Source of the DNA: Siphonodentalium dalli
Lineage: Eukaryota > Mollusca > Scaphopoda > Gadilida > Siphonodentaliidae
Direction: 5' to 3'
Assembly (NCBI GenBank): GCA_032622095.1
Contig: CP136065.1
Coordinates: forward strand, 97,405,343-97,469,342
Length of the DNA: 64,000 nucleotides
Below are positions 32,591-44,399 of the stretch, in pieces (the first letter of the stretch is position 1; each line of letters opens with the position of its first letter). The notes under the pieces are model-generated. The model had not been told where the DNA came from. It did not search any database and was given only the letters and a program-made list of their open reading frames with translations. The position numbers and the translations under genes are program-made.

Positions 32591-33480
32591 TGGAAAAAAT
32601 TTCAATTCATATAGCATTATGATATATGTTGCGTAAACAAACATAAACGATGTTTTAGAACAAGGCCACATTGTATGTTAAACAACAAATGTGGAGGGTT
32701 AGTGTTGGAACTTTTTTTAATAACAACTCTATTCATAGCTCAGATATATTCCGCATACAAAAAAATGAAAAAACAGTTTAGAGACGGAGAATAAAGTTCA
32801 CTAAACATCAACATCAGCAGCGGGAAGGAGTAAAGTGTGAAGTAGTAAATAATTACAATCCCAATTCATTTAGAATATAACATGCCGATATTTATCGCGT
32901 ATACATAATTGAAAAAGTTCAGTAAACGATGTTAAACAACATGTTAAACACCGATATAAACAAACAGCTCGAAGAGTTCATGTGTGGATTAAATTTCTTG
33001 TACCATCCTCAAATCCCCATGAAATATAATAGTAGATAACATTACGATTTATGTCACGTGAAAATAACAAAGCAGGTTAAACAACAATAGAAACACAGCG
33101 CGCAGTGCGCTAATGGTTAACGCGGGAATTCCCGTCCAAGTCGGCGCCCACTTCTCTCGTGGCTAACAAGCCATGGTTCAATAAAGCATGTCAACATACA
33201 CACGGAGTCGCCGATATAACCGTAAAGGCTTTAGGCGATAAGTGAATATTTATCGCGACGGAGATGCTACCTCTATTAGACCACAACATTAATTGTTGTC
33301 AAACTTCGTCACATGGTTCGTGTTTGAAGTACGAACATACCCAAGTACCTTTATAATCATTTCGTTCAGGAACGAAAATATCCAAGTAATTTTCTATTCA
33401 TATATCAAACATTCGCCCATACCCCATTGACAAGTAAAAAACACGATCACAGAAAAGACCCATAGAGGCGTAAAAAAAAA
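32591..33480 (+). repeat. Composite repeat body B
   Basis: Follows array B and matches 18626-19250 and then, directly at about 33290, matches 22625-22800. Copy B therefore lacks everything between 19.25 and 22.62 kb of copy A. A short insertion, ACAGCGCGCAGTGCGCTAAT (33096-33115), is a local near-palindrome that copy A lacks. Confidence 0.8.
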
Positions 33481-33994
33481 CATGCAATAGCACACCCATT
33501 CGAGTGACGCTTATTCAAATGTAACTGCTTATTCATTTATATTGAGAACATAGAATACAGTACATACATATACACGTATGTAGAAAAGATTAGCTGAAAT
33601 TTTTGTTGTACTGAATTTGGAATCGACATACGACTATGATAGGACGTGCAACTCGATGGCGCCCATAATTCCTTATAAAGACAAATACATCTACGTTCGT
33701 TTACAGAGTTGAAGTCGTGAGTATCAATGCTAGTGTCGACAGTTTGGTAGAGTTTGTTCTGTACTTCATAAAATTGTCAGACATTATTCCACCATCCGTT
33801 TAATTATAATGTAGGACGTTAAATTAAAACGTCTCTTGATGTAGTGTCAGCATTCAGCAATGAGATGCGGAACGTGGCAATCAGATCTCGTATTATACCT
33901 CTAAGGCAAAGTTAAAGTTGAAAATTGTAGGACCCTTTAATAAGCAATTGAATACGTCGCAAAAACAGTGGCTGCGAGTATACTGAGAGTTCGC

Positions 33995-34365
33995 GCCAGC
34001 CTGTTCTCCCGAAAACCTGCACATATCTGCTTATAATATAAATTATTTTAAGTAGATAATCTGCTTAGAATCGCCTAATTTTGAGTCGACAATGTGCTGA
34101 AAATGAGAATATTTTAGTAACATTATCGACTCATAATGAGGCGAATCTAAGCAGATTATGTGCGGACAATGACACAAATAAGCCAACTCACGACTTTTCA
34201 GGTGTACGCTCTTTAACAGCAGCTGTTTTCAATATGGCCCCCGCAATAAAACGAAATAACGGATATGACTCCATTATCTGCTTATTTCAGAATCAAATAA
34301 TCACATTATGTACCTAGTTCACATTATAGCTCGATTATGTGCGTATTTGTGCGAGGATATGTTGT
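33995..34365 (+). repeat. Dispersed repeat family Q with internal hairpin, copy 2
   Basis: Aligns with 12000-12375, including the internal inverted pair (AATCTGCTTAGAATCGCC against GGCGAATCTAAGCAGATT) at about 34060-34160 and the common end GCGAGGATATGTTG. It lies inside the eight-module cluster, between modules 1 and 2, and is probably a later insertion. Confidence 0.75.
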
Positions 34366-34445
34366 TATAGAGAATCGGAAACAGATTCATTGTTGCAATC
34401 GCGTATCCGGATCTTTCTCTCTGGCGATTTCATCCCAATCCCCTC
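34366..34445 (+). repeat. Short duplicated segment (also at 40185-40265)
   Basis: Shares AATCGGA(A/C)ACAGAT, CATTGTTGCAA, CGTATCC and TCTGGCGATTTCATCCCAAT-like blocks with 40185-40265. Both lie next to copies of the eight-module repeat. Confidence 0.6.
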
Positions 34446-37139
34446 TCTAATGTTATACCTACATATATATTTATCTTACAATAGTATATGTGTAATGGTA
34501 AGTAAGAAGTACGATTTTGTATACATCACCGATAGTTGCACTGGTTATCAATCTGAATGTAAGTTCATGACAATCTACAAAGTATGTCTACATCTATCAG
34601 CAAATTCATCAGAATATTAGCTCGCGAGTATATAACAGTCGTGAACAAATATACATACCCAACATTAACGTTAGCACTCTAACGCCTTTAACAATTACCG
34701 CATATACCGCATACGAAAGGGGAAAGAATCCTCGTTCAATTAGATATTCCTTCTCGGATTATGCCTGGAATCTCGTCGAAAGCCATATAAGTTCGGATAC
34801 AGTGTTGAGGTCGCGTACAGAGAGTTTTTTGTGTCTCCTTTGATAGAGTTTCTTCTACGGTTTTTCAAAATTGTCCGACTTTATTCCATCATCTGTTTCT
34901 TGAGTTAGGACTCTAAGTAAAATGTCAGCAATGAGTTTCGGAACTTCACAATGAAAGGTCAGACCTCGTTGGAGGCATTAGCTGTCCATCGGCTCACAAT
35001 AATCTCTCAAAACTGTCCCTAATATCGGCGTTAGAATCGACGCCCTTCTCGTCTATTACAGACTGTGACAATGGTACCCACAACCTTACCACCGGCGAAA
35101 TCCCTAAAAGAAGATCCTTTATTATAACCCAGATTTTATCTGCATGCTCATATCACATAACTACAGTAACATATGCATGAGAAAATAAATATATGGCATG
35201 CAACATTTAAGTTGAAAACGGTAAGGCTTTTTAACAAAATAATGGAATACGATGCAAACAAAGATGAGAGTTTGTGTCTACTTTCATAGAGTTTCTTTTA
35301 TAGAGTTCATCAAATTGTCCGACTTGATTCCATCCAGTCACGAATTCGCTTGATAATAAGCACAATACGGGATTATTTTGAATGTCGCCATATAGAGCTT
35401 ATTTGAGGAATATACACTCTATATTTGCAGGATAATTGTTTTTCCACCAAACGTTTCTTGAATTCTGCTAAAGTAACGTGTCTGTTGAAGCAACATCTGC
35501 ATTGAGTTGCGGAACTTCGCAATGAAAGCTCAGACATATATATATGTGTTTCACCATATTTATAAGTTGAAGTTGAAATTTGTAGAGCCCTTTAAACAAG
35601 TGATGGACTGCGGCGTGAAGAAATGTGGAAACAACCTCGCAAAATATGAGACATTCCTCTGGTGACTTCTAGAATCTGGTCAAAAGTCACATAAGTTCCG
35701 ATATAGTGCTGCAGTCGCGTTCTGTGAGTTCGTGTCTCCATTGATAGAATTTATTCTACACTTCACAAAATTGTCCGACTTGATTCCATCATCGTTTCTT
35801 GCATTATGACGCTAAATTTAAATGTCCTTTTACGCAGTATCAGCAATGAGTTTCGGAACTTGGCAATCAAATCGCAAACAAGTAAGGTTGCATGCTATAT
35901 CAATCAACTCATATCAATCTTGAGCATTAGTCTAATGTTGGCGCTCGAATTGACGCCTTCTCATCTAACTTCAGACTACACTTTGATGGTACCCACGACG
36001 TAGCCACCGAGGAAATCATAATAACCGAGAGTTGATCTGCGCATATCAGTCTGAGCATGGCTACAGTCAAATGTGTATGACAAAATATAAAAATAAGATC
36101 CAGCATAATCCACAGAAATCGAAAATGGCGAGCAAAATCAATTGCATGCAAAGTTTTAAGCTTAACATTGTAGAATCATACATGGAATACGGCGCAAAAA
36201 AAACAAACAAGGGAATCCTCGCAGCATCAGACAACTGATGACATCTAGAATCTCATCGATAGCAATAGAAGTTCTGATTCAGAGTTGATATCATGAACGA
36301 TCGATTCGGGGAAAGCAACAGTCGCTTCGGCTACAGAGAGTTCATTTCAGTTTTTGGTAGAGTTTCTTCTACACTTCATTAAATTGTCCGATTTCATTCC
36401 ATCATCCTTTTCTTTAATTAGAACGATAAATTAAAATTTGTTGATGCAGTTCGAATCGACTACCTAGCCAACTCGGCTACGGGGACATCGTTAAAAGGCA
36501 CATGAGTCATGGTGAACTACGTATATATTATATATATATATATGAATCAGTATGGACATGCATGGATACATTAAAATATGTGTGAGAGAATATAAAATAT
36601 GTAATTACATGTACATGTATCGACATAATATTATTCATCAGCATGTATGGATTCCGATGTCGTGATATGGCTTTGCGGGTAACACCACGTTAAAGCTAAC
36701 TACTAAACACGCAATCAAAATATATCACAAGAACTCTACAAAGGCGAACAAATGGAACTGCATGTAACAATAAAGTTGTAGAACCCTTTAACAAGTTATG
36801 GAATACGACGCAAACATGGTATAGGAGCCCTAGTAAAATTATACTTCCCTACTTTAATGACGCCCAGAATATGGCTGAACGCCACAGCCGTTGTTTCTGG
36901 TACATATATGAATTCGGGAATGATCAAGGCGTGGAAAGCAGTAGTCGATTACCGTATAGAGTGTTTGTGCGCACTTTGATAGAGTTTCTTTTTCACTTCA
37001 TTAAATTTTCCGAATTGATTCCAGCATCCGTTTCTTGAGTTGGGACGTTAATTAACAGAGCTGTTGGCGCAGTTCAAAACTATAACATAGCAACCTCGGT
37101 TACGGTGGACATTGTTAAAAGATCTCTGACGGCATGACC

Positions 37140-37245
37140 ACCAGTTGATCTGTGTATATTGCAGGTCAATTACATGTATTTGTATGGGCATGAGTGCACA
37201 AAAAGCTGCGTATATTGCAGGTCAATTATGAACATGAGTACATCA
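37140..37245 (+). repeat. ~66 bp tandem duplication
   Basis: GTATATTGCAGGTCAATTA followed by CATGAGT(G/A)CA occurs twice. Confidence 0.75.
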
Positions 37246-37249
37246 AAAA

Positions 37250-38900
37250 ATCTTTATGGCATAATATAAAACATATATCTACATGTATCAGCAAAATATT
37301 ATTGATCAGCATATATTTTTAGGTTATCACCAGCATGTGTGCTTCCGAGTTCAGTATTAATTCGAGCCATATTCTCTGGGTCGTTTATGCGTCCAAGATG
37401 GTAGTACCTATCTCGGGAACACACACAGTTGTCCAGTTTATCATACATTTCACCCAACAGACTATTTAATAAATAGAGTATAGCTTGGATTTGACTACGC
37501 GGGCATAGTGACAAGTGTGGTGGGTTTAGTTCATGACGCAAAGAGAAGTGAACTACATTTATACCCACCCCACTGGGCACTATTCCCATGCAGTCACCGT
37601 CAAGTCAAGTCGTGTTCTATTTATTATATATCACCGAACAATTCGAACTTGTAGCATGCATAACAATATCCCACCAACATCAGCTGCCGGAATGTTCACA
37701 TTCTCTTCAGAAGAGGTTACGGGAACTCAATTTCAACTCGTTTCACTGAGAACACATATGATTACCAATAAACAGTTTATCAGAAACATAATTATCGCAA
37801 CAATGTCTTGAAATCTAGTTCAACAAACGGCAACGCGCAGTATTTAAGTTTTATTTTTGAATGCACGAAAACCCGAAACTTACCACAAGGTGAATCCATC
37901 TCGATGGTGCCACTTCGCAAGTTAACTCGTTCCTGTGAAAAACATATTCACAGTAATGTTTTAATTTCTTTTGGACACGCCTTTTGGACACGCCTTATCT
38001 TAGTAAATAAGTAGAAACATTTCCGTATATATATTATCTAGGTGGTTGTCTCCGTGGGAGTTCGTTGCGCACACATTGGGAGACATGACCATTCTAGATT
38101 ACGAATGTCGACTTGTGGTATAAAGTGCCCATTCGGAGAAATAGAAGGTAAATGTAGAACAAAGGGGCTGGGATTTAAGCTAAAATATAGTGGTCCTCGG
38201 GTCACTATTTTGGCATAATCAAACTGTGCAATATGTATATAAAAGATATATATGAGAACTATGCTGGTGTGCGTGTATAGATAACGCACCGCACAGTTGA
38301 CGTCGTAGTGCGCCGCTATCAAGACTGACGTCATCAACGATTGCATGTGCCAAATAGATCCGAATAATCATACGCACTAAATCAAAACGATAATATTTTG
38401 TGAAAACAACCGATTTTAGTTTGTGTCTTCGTCACTGAAATCGCAAACGACTGAATTGAATGGATTCTAGCCCGGTTAATCATACTTTGTTTACGAACGA
38501 CAAAGTCACCGTTGCCATCCATTATATACGACTTGTTGTCATGCAGAATACAAGATCGGAAACCGCCTAGGCGTTTTCTTTTTATTTGAGGAAAAATAGC
38601 TAATTTGTAATATAAACACATGTATATAGCATCCGAGGTCGTAGTGTGGCTTTGCGGATAAAAATAAGTTCACACCTGACCAAAAAAAAACAATCAAAAT
38701 AGATCCAGCGAACTCGAGAAACGCGACAAAAATGTAACTGCATGAAGAATTTGAATATTGTAGAACCCTTTAACAAGTAATGGAATACGGCGCAAAAACA
38801 ATAACGGAATCCTCGCAACGTTATACGTCACTCCTCTGATGACATTTAGAATCTCATCGAAAGCCACAGAAATTCTAAGACAGCGATGAATTCTGCAATG
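37250..38900. other. No supported gene between modules 6 and 7
   Basis: A 96-codon minus-strand frame (37299-37589) and a 102-codon minus-strand frame (38038-38346) occur here. Neither shows a recognisable motif or splice context. The module left-extension (GTAGAACCCTTTAACAAGTA) begins again near 38758. Confidence 0.4.
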
Positions 38901-39120
38901 ATCAAGACGTGGAAAGCAATAGTTGCTTCGCGTATATAGAGTTCGAGCTCACTCTCTTCTTCACTTCATTACATTTTCAAACTTGATTCCACCGTTCGTT
39001 TCTTGAATTAGGACGCTAAACTAACATGGCTGTTGACGCAGGTCGAATACACGACCTTACCACCTCTGCTACGGGGACTGCCTTAAAGAAGCTCTTCGTA
39101 ACCGTGAGTTGGGCCACGTA

Positions 39121-39557
39121 CAGTACCAGTCAAAAGAAGTGGTATATTAAGCGAATTTTTCGCGCCCGATATCGCCATAATATTGCAAGTGGAAACGCTT
39201 ATAAGCGCGCTGCTTGCGATATTATTGCAATATTTTGCGCTTAATATCGAAATATTTCTCGCTTAATATTGCGACATCTTGTTTTAAATTTGTATGTAAT
39301 TATGGTTGTAAATGCTATATGTACACAATATGTACATTATATGCACAGTATTTATCTAATATATAGGTATGTATAACACTATCGGGTCTGTATGAAACTT
39401 TGCGCGCTTAATATCGCAATAGTTTGCGCTCACTATCGCAATAGTAAGCACGACAGATATTTGGTATTGCGCTATAATCCGCCTTTTTGGAAATTAAGCG
39501 CGCTCAATATCGCAATAAAGGTGCGCCTCGATATACCACTTCTTCTGATTGGTGCTG
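39121..39557. mobile_element. 437 bp mariner/Tc1-type MITE
   Basis: The terminal inverted repeats differ at three of 27 positions: CAGTACCAGTCAAAAGAAGT on the left against the complement of the right end, CAGCACCAATCAGAAGAAGT. TA dinucleotides flank both ends (39119-39120 and 39558-39559). CAGT termini and a TA target are characteristic of the Tc1/mariner superfamily. The interior is built from repeats of TTAATATCGCAATA and TTTGCGC, and it encodes no transposase. Confidence 0.85.
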
Positions 39558-40359
39558 TATACATGTCAATTGCGGGTATTACTATTGTCTTGAGTACATC
39601 AAACATATGTGTGAGAGACGTTGTGGCTAACATGACGCTATAAGGCCTAATAAGCAATAGACTCTGAGAACTCGATAATATTATTTCGGGAAAATATTTA
39701 CATAGTATATGTATATGATATAATTATGTCTACATCTATCAGCATATTTATTAGCGTATTGAGATACCGAGTACCCGAAAAAAGTTAGAAAATGTGCACG
39801 CCAAAAGGTAATAGTGTAAAACCATGTAACACTCGTGATATACGTATGTATACATGTAATACAAAAAGTGAAAGGAGTTCGAGTAAAATGAGGGATCCCT
39901 CCTATGATGGGGCATAGCATATCGTCGAAAGTCACAGATGTTCTGCTATATAGTTTTTAAGTCGCGCACAGAGAGTTCGTGTCTCCTTTGATAGAGTTTC
40001 TTCTACACTTCATCAAATTGTCCGACTTGATTCCATCATCCGTTTCTTGAATTAGGACGGTAAATTAAAATGTCTGTTGAGGCAGTATCAGCAATGAGTT
40101 TCGGAACTTCGCAATCAAATCTCATACCTCTGAGGTCCCGGTGTCAGCATGTATCTATTAACTTATAATCACAAGTCGGGGTAATCGGACACAGATATAT
40201 CCATTGTTGCAAACACTGTGCGTATCCCGACGTATCTCGCTGGCGATTCCCATCTCAATCCCCACGCTCTGGTTAGATCAATGTGTCAATGCCATACACT
40301 CAATTTGCTTCCGGAATTGAAAATCGCGTCCATGAAAATTACTTCTGCTACATTCATGA

Positions 40360-41095
40360 TATCAGACAGACAATCTTACGGTACGAGTCAAGGCATCCGT
40401 GATTTGGTCGCATCACGTGTGATCCATCTATTTTTCTCAATATCGGCAGTAATTTCATATAGTCCATGTTACACCATCTTCAATAGCAAGTGTATCAATC
40501 GTAAAAGGCATAAGCGTTTATATAGTTTCCAGTATCGTCCACCTTCACGAGCCAATGTTTGGAAATGGAATTTTTGCAAATACTACTTGGGTTTGGAAGC
40601 TAAAGTTTGAATTGCCCATGCTGTTTCAATACGATCGCAATTTGTGCTGTTTTTGTCAATGAATAATTCCAAAGAAAGCGTATGGCTGTCAAATTGGTCA
40701 ATAGCTGGCGAAAAAGTGTATTTGAAGCCAATTTTGCTCAGATGTGAAGTGATGGCCTCCTGCATAGGAATAGGAATCTTCTTTTTAGAAACACTCAAAT
40801 TCCCGGACACATGTACCTCTCCTGTAGTGATCTTTAGTAATGCAACTAGGCACTTTCTTTTCCAATGTTTCGTAGACACTTTCGTAGAACTAAGTCCAGT
40901 CCAAGGTATACAATTAACTTAAAGTTATGCTTTAATACATCGGCAGTACTCGCATAGTCAATCAATACACAGCATTACGGTACGGATCAAGGCATCCGTG
41001 ATCTGGTCGCATCACGTTTGATCCATCCATTTTCGGAATATCGGCTGTACTTAGAAAGGCCATGTTCACCGCGTTCAACAGCAAATATTACGTCG
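40360..41095 (+). repeat. ~140 bp direct duplication (40360-40500 and 40955-41095)
   Basis: Both copies contain TTACGGTACG, then CAAGGCATCCGTGAT, then TGGTCGCATCACGT, then TGATCCATC, ATATCGGC and CCATGTT(A/C)AC. They are about 595 bases apart and bracket the minus-strand frame at 40583-40918. The 130-codon plus-strand frame at 40218-40610 overlaps the first copy and is not preserved in the second. Confidence 0.75.
40583..40918 (-). CDS. Unidentified coding-like frame, possible exon or pseudogene fragment
   Basis: The minus-strand frame is open from 40918 to a TAG at 40583 (112 codons) with no ATG at its start. It would therefore be an exon or a fragment. It reads IPWTGLSSTKVSTKHWKRKC at the start, then CLVALLKITTGEVHVSGNLS, PIPMQEAITSHLSKIGF and YTFSPAIDQF, ending WAIQTLASKPK. 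The even mixture of residues and absence of low complexity look like real protein. I do not recognise the family. It lies between two copies of a duplicated segment. Alternatives are an internal exon, a TE-encoded fragment or chance. Confidence 0.35.
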   Translation of the reverse strand, partial: VNCIPWTGLSSTKVSTKHWKRKCLVALLKITTGEVHVSGNLSVSKKKIPIPMQEAITSHLSKIGFKYTFSPAIDQFDSHTLSLELFIDKNSTNCDRIETAWAIQTLASKPK

Positions 41096-41560
41096 CGAAA
41101 GACGTCACGGCCCACAACACCATCAATGTACCTTGACCAATCCCTTCGTCTCTATCAGCGAGTGTTCTAAAAAGATTTATTTTGAGTTTTAACTTATCAG
41201 GATAGTTTCAATCGATCATAACTTATTGATATTAGGTTTTTGAATTTTGAACAATAATGTAAAAGGACGGAATATTTCCGGCAAATTGTGTCATATAGCT
41301 AGCAAAATATTTTGATTGGCTATATGGTGTGGTCTTATATGCAAGTAGCAATCCTTCTAATATTATATAACAGAAACAAACCCGGACCCCGGGCCTCGCA
41401 TATAATATACGTTATTGCAATGAATGCAGTTTCATGTGTACCATTATAATTATAGAAGCTGGTTCGCTTCCAGATAGGGCCGGATGTGTTATCCACCCGA
41501 AGAGAAAGCAACTTGATTAGTGGATCTATGTATATGTACATAGATTTGTCAGGTGATTTG

Positions 41561-41672
41561 ATTGCGTTCCATAGAACTTGGATGGAAGTCCGTCTGATAT
41601 TTTATGTGGAACATGAAAGCGTTCCACACATAAAAATGTCAGACCAAGTTGCATTCATACTCTATGGAATCA
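41561..41672. repeat. Imperfect palindrome / hairpin
   Basis: The inner arms 41592-41612 and 41621-41644 pair (GTCTGATATTTTATGTGGAA against GTTCCACACATAAAAATGTC, allowing small bulges) around an 8-base loop. Pairing continues weakly outward (TTCCATAGA against TCTATGGAA). It could be a small palindromic MITE or a hairpin transcript. Confidence 0.6.
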
Positions 41673-42890
41673 CCGTCCATTACTTATATTTACACTTGCA
41701 ATCAATAAGTAGGATACACATTAAGACTTGTTTATAGTTTAATATCTGAATAGCTTACGGCAATCATATATAGTGGCCTTTTTCAAGTGAAATTACAGCT
41801 TAGAAAGTTGAAGCTTTGACGTGACCACACGACGAGTTGACGCCAACGTCTTTTGTTACAGTCTCATAGTTTGGTAATGTGATAGGAATCTTAAGATGTA
41901 TCCTAATTGTTTCTTGCAACTATCAGAAAATACTTGTACGGCTATACATAACATATCACTTCACAGATCAGATGCCAATGACGTGTTGGCAATGTTTCCA
42001 TACAATGTCAACCCAACTAATGTTGAATACAGGCGATATATCCATAATTCATTAAACTCATCGCAATATAGGAGACTTCATCTTCGAGATTTTATCAGTC
42101 AACGATATTGAGGACTGATTATTCTTTCGCATCTTTTTGTATTTTTACTATTTCTAAACACTACGATTCTAACAAACATTTGCACTCCATATTTGGAAAT
42201 GGTTTATTACGTCATGTTGGGAATGCCGCGTCGTCGTAGAAATGAAATGTAATCTAGAGATCTAGAGACGTACATACGATAGGATTTTCGTCGGCTTTTC
42301 AAAGAGACTGTCGGCAGCCATGTCCATAGTTTACAGACTAGCGTCTGATATACACTCTGATACCACAAGACATTGACACAGATACCAGGGCAAGAAACCT
42401 ATACGTCATTAATGTAATCTCTAAACCGTCGCTTCAGACGTTCGATAGCCGCTATCTGGAACTCATGTAGTGGGTGAGCTACATCTAGATATGTGTTGCG
42501 GGAGTTATCGTACTTACCACTCAAAATGGACATTGTGCATTTTACGAACAACTATTCAATGGTTGGGGTGTGTTTGGTGTTCAAAGCCCTGCACAATCGA
42601 TACCTATTTGTCTTGTAAATTTCAGTTTTAAATATGCTTTTTTTTAATGATTACTAATTTTTGAATGTGCATTGTGAAGTTCCACAGCTGACTATTACAT
42701 GTACTATAGTTTATCATTTTAGACAATCGTTTATATATACAGTGTATTTAAAAGAAAATCCTCTTTAGGTTAAAGACTTGTGACATATATAGGTTCTTGG
42801 CACTGAATACGGATTTATCAGAGCCAAGCTAAAACCACAAGGTACATGTACACCGAAAAACGTATAGGATAAATTGCATACATCCGCGAC
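41673..42890. other. No gene recognised
   Basis: A 71-codon plus-strand frame (41896-42111) reads moderately protein-like (SRY-type tail, RRLHLRDF) but has no recognisable domain. The remainder is AT-rich without repeats shared within the window. Confidence 0.4.
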
Positions 42891-42894
42891 TCTC

Positions 42895-43145
42895 GTTGTG
42901 TCATGTCCATGAATGACAATGTGCTAGCCACACTGTCGTTTCGTGGCGGACGTTAATGGCTGCCCACTGTGAACACTGTACATACGAACATTAAAGAACC
43001 CAATACCGTGGCGATGAAGTCACGGGTAAATTGCAAAATTACCTGATCAAATCGAGTCATCGGACTCACGGGGCCAGTTAAATAAGGCCGTTGTATGATC
43101 CTTTAGTGTGCTACCCAGAGCCTTGGTCCGAATAAAATCACTCAA
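42895..43145 (+). mobile_element. Possible SINE-like fragment
   Basis: The segment contains GAACATTAAAGAACCCAATA, then GGTAAATTGCAAAATTACCTGATC, and ends CGAATAAAATCACTCAATCA. This resembles the body and tail of dispersed short retroelements in invertebrates. No tRNA-like A and B boxes could be placed, so the class is uncertain. Confidence 0.35.
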
Positions 43146-43152
43146 TCACATA

Positions 43153-43287
43153 CAGTAATGCTCTAAGTAATCGACTTCTTAACCACAGCAGAATTATGGG
43201 TAACTTTTCAGGATATTTCCGACTTAATCCTGAAAGTTACCCATAATTATGCTGTGGTTAAGAAGTCGATTACTTAGAGCATTACTG
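43153..43287. mobile_element. 135 bp near-perfect palindromic MITE, TA-flanked
   Basis: The arms 43151-43214 and 43227-43289 are complementary except for one mismatch and one extra T, and they enclose a 12-base loop. The ends are CAGTAATGCTC and GAGCATTACTG, flanked by TA on both sides (43151-43152 and 43288-43289). CAGT termini at a TA target fit a Tc1/mariner-mobilised MITE. The near identity of the arms means it is recent or maintained by hairpin-dependent processes. If transcribed it would form a long hairpin RNA. Confidence 0.85.
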
Positions 43288-43290
43288 TAC

Positions 43291-44395
43291 ATTATCCTCC
43301 TTCGGTATACACCATTAGTAATGTCTTTGGTCGTCTCGCCATTAGCGGGACAGCTGAGTCAAGTCCACCAGAAGCGCCCGTTTTGGTCTCCATTCTGTTA
43401 ATTTCCCAATTCATGATGCCGCCTTTCAAATAATTAGCAATGAGCATTTCAGATTTATTAATTAATACAGCGTGTCCAACAAAGAGTTATCGATCCAGTA
43501 TGTAGAACTCTACATGCCACATAAGACCGTAAAGTGTCATTTTGCTCGTCTTTTACTGATAACGGCGGAAGGCCTAATGAAATGGAACAGATATAATGCG
43601 CTGTGGGTTTTATGAGGTTTTCTTTTGCATCTATTGCTTTTAGCTTAATGATGCGCTGACGGGATAGAGTAACTTCGATTTCGAAATAACAATATACGCA
43701 TAGTAAGAATATTAATCTTCGCTCTCTGTTTGCCCACGGAAGTGGCCTTTATGTCCCGCGATAAGACCGGCAATATATTTCTCATAACTCAGTTCCCATT
43801 CTCCCGGTTCATGACTGTGTTAAATTACTCCTTTTCATTGGCGTCCCAATGTTATGTTCGCTGGCATTGACTGGTAATCGGACGTTTACATTGACCATTA
43901 TACCGACAACAGTAATGATATGGCTCACATCACTAATGTTACTGATGGCGGAACTGAATGAGATTTGATCCAGCATAGTCTACAATAACCTTATACTCCA
44001 ACGAGCCGACAATATATCTGATCCCGATACGGGTGAGTTTAGTTTAACAGAGCGCGTATAGTTACAGAAACCAATGTCATTCACAATGGACTATATTTAC
44101 CTTTCTCTTGAACTCGAGCTGGTAATCTAATATTTAATAATATATTCCATAATTCGTGACAATAACGGTCGTAGGCGGCCTTGTGTCTGAACAACAACGG
44201 CAAATGAAGACAGAAAATAAATAAATGTTTGTGGTGGAAATCGACGATCTTCATATGTCAACAAAAACTGTTTCAGCTAAATATAGTTTTTGTTTGGAAA
44301 TGAACTTGGTTGTTGTCGAGAACAGATGGTTAGACATATACAGGTATATAACTTTTCAAATTAACAGCACGCAATGCGTTTTCGCGCATATGTTC
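43291..44395. other. No gene or repeat recognised
   Basis: AT-rich unassigned sequence. The frames at its right end run into the C-rich tract and are not supported. Confidence 0.4.
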
Positions 44396-44399
44396 GCGC

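Larger units (their letters stand above)
33700..40170 (+). repeat. Cluster of eight diverged copies of one ~450-620 bp module
   Basis: The anchor TTTGATAGAGTTTCTTCTAC followed by ACTTCATCAAATTGTCCGAC recurs near 33745, 34841, 35284, 35741, 36355, 36977, 38955 and 39989, all on the plus strand. Better copies extend left through GAATCCTCGCAA, TCTAGAATCTCATCGAAAGC and GTAGAACCCTTTAACAAGTA, and right through TTGAATTAGGACG, CAGTATCAGCAATGAGTTTC and GGAACTTCGCAATCAAAT. Spacing is 445-620 bases in the middle and larger at both ends where other sequence intervenes. There is no conserved open frame, so this looks like an old tandem array broken up by insertions. Confidence 0.8.

Noticed and set aside
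37299-37589. 96-codon minus-strand frame with protein-like composition
   Set aside because: It has no motif, no promoter or splice context and lies in the repeat-rich 33.7-40.2 kb cluster. The evidence is insufficient to call it.
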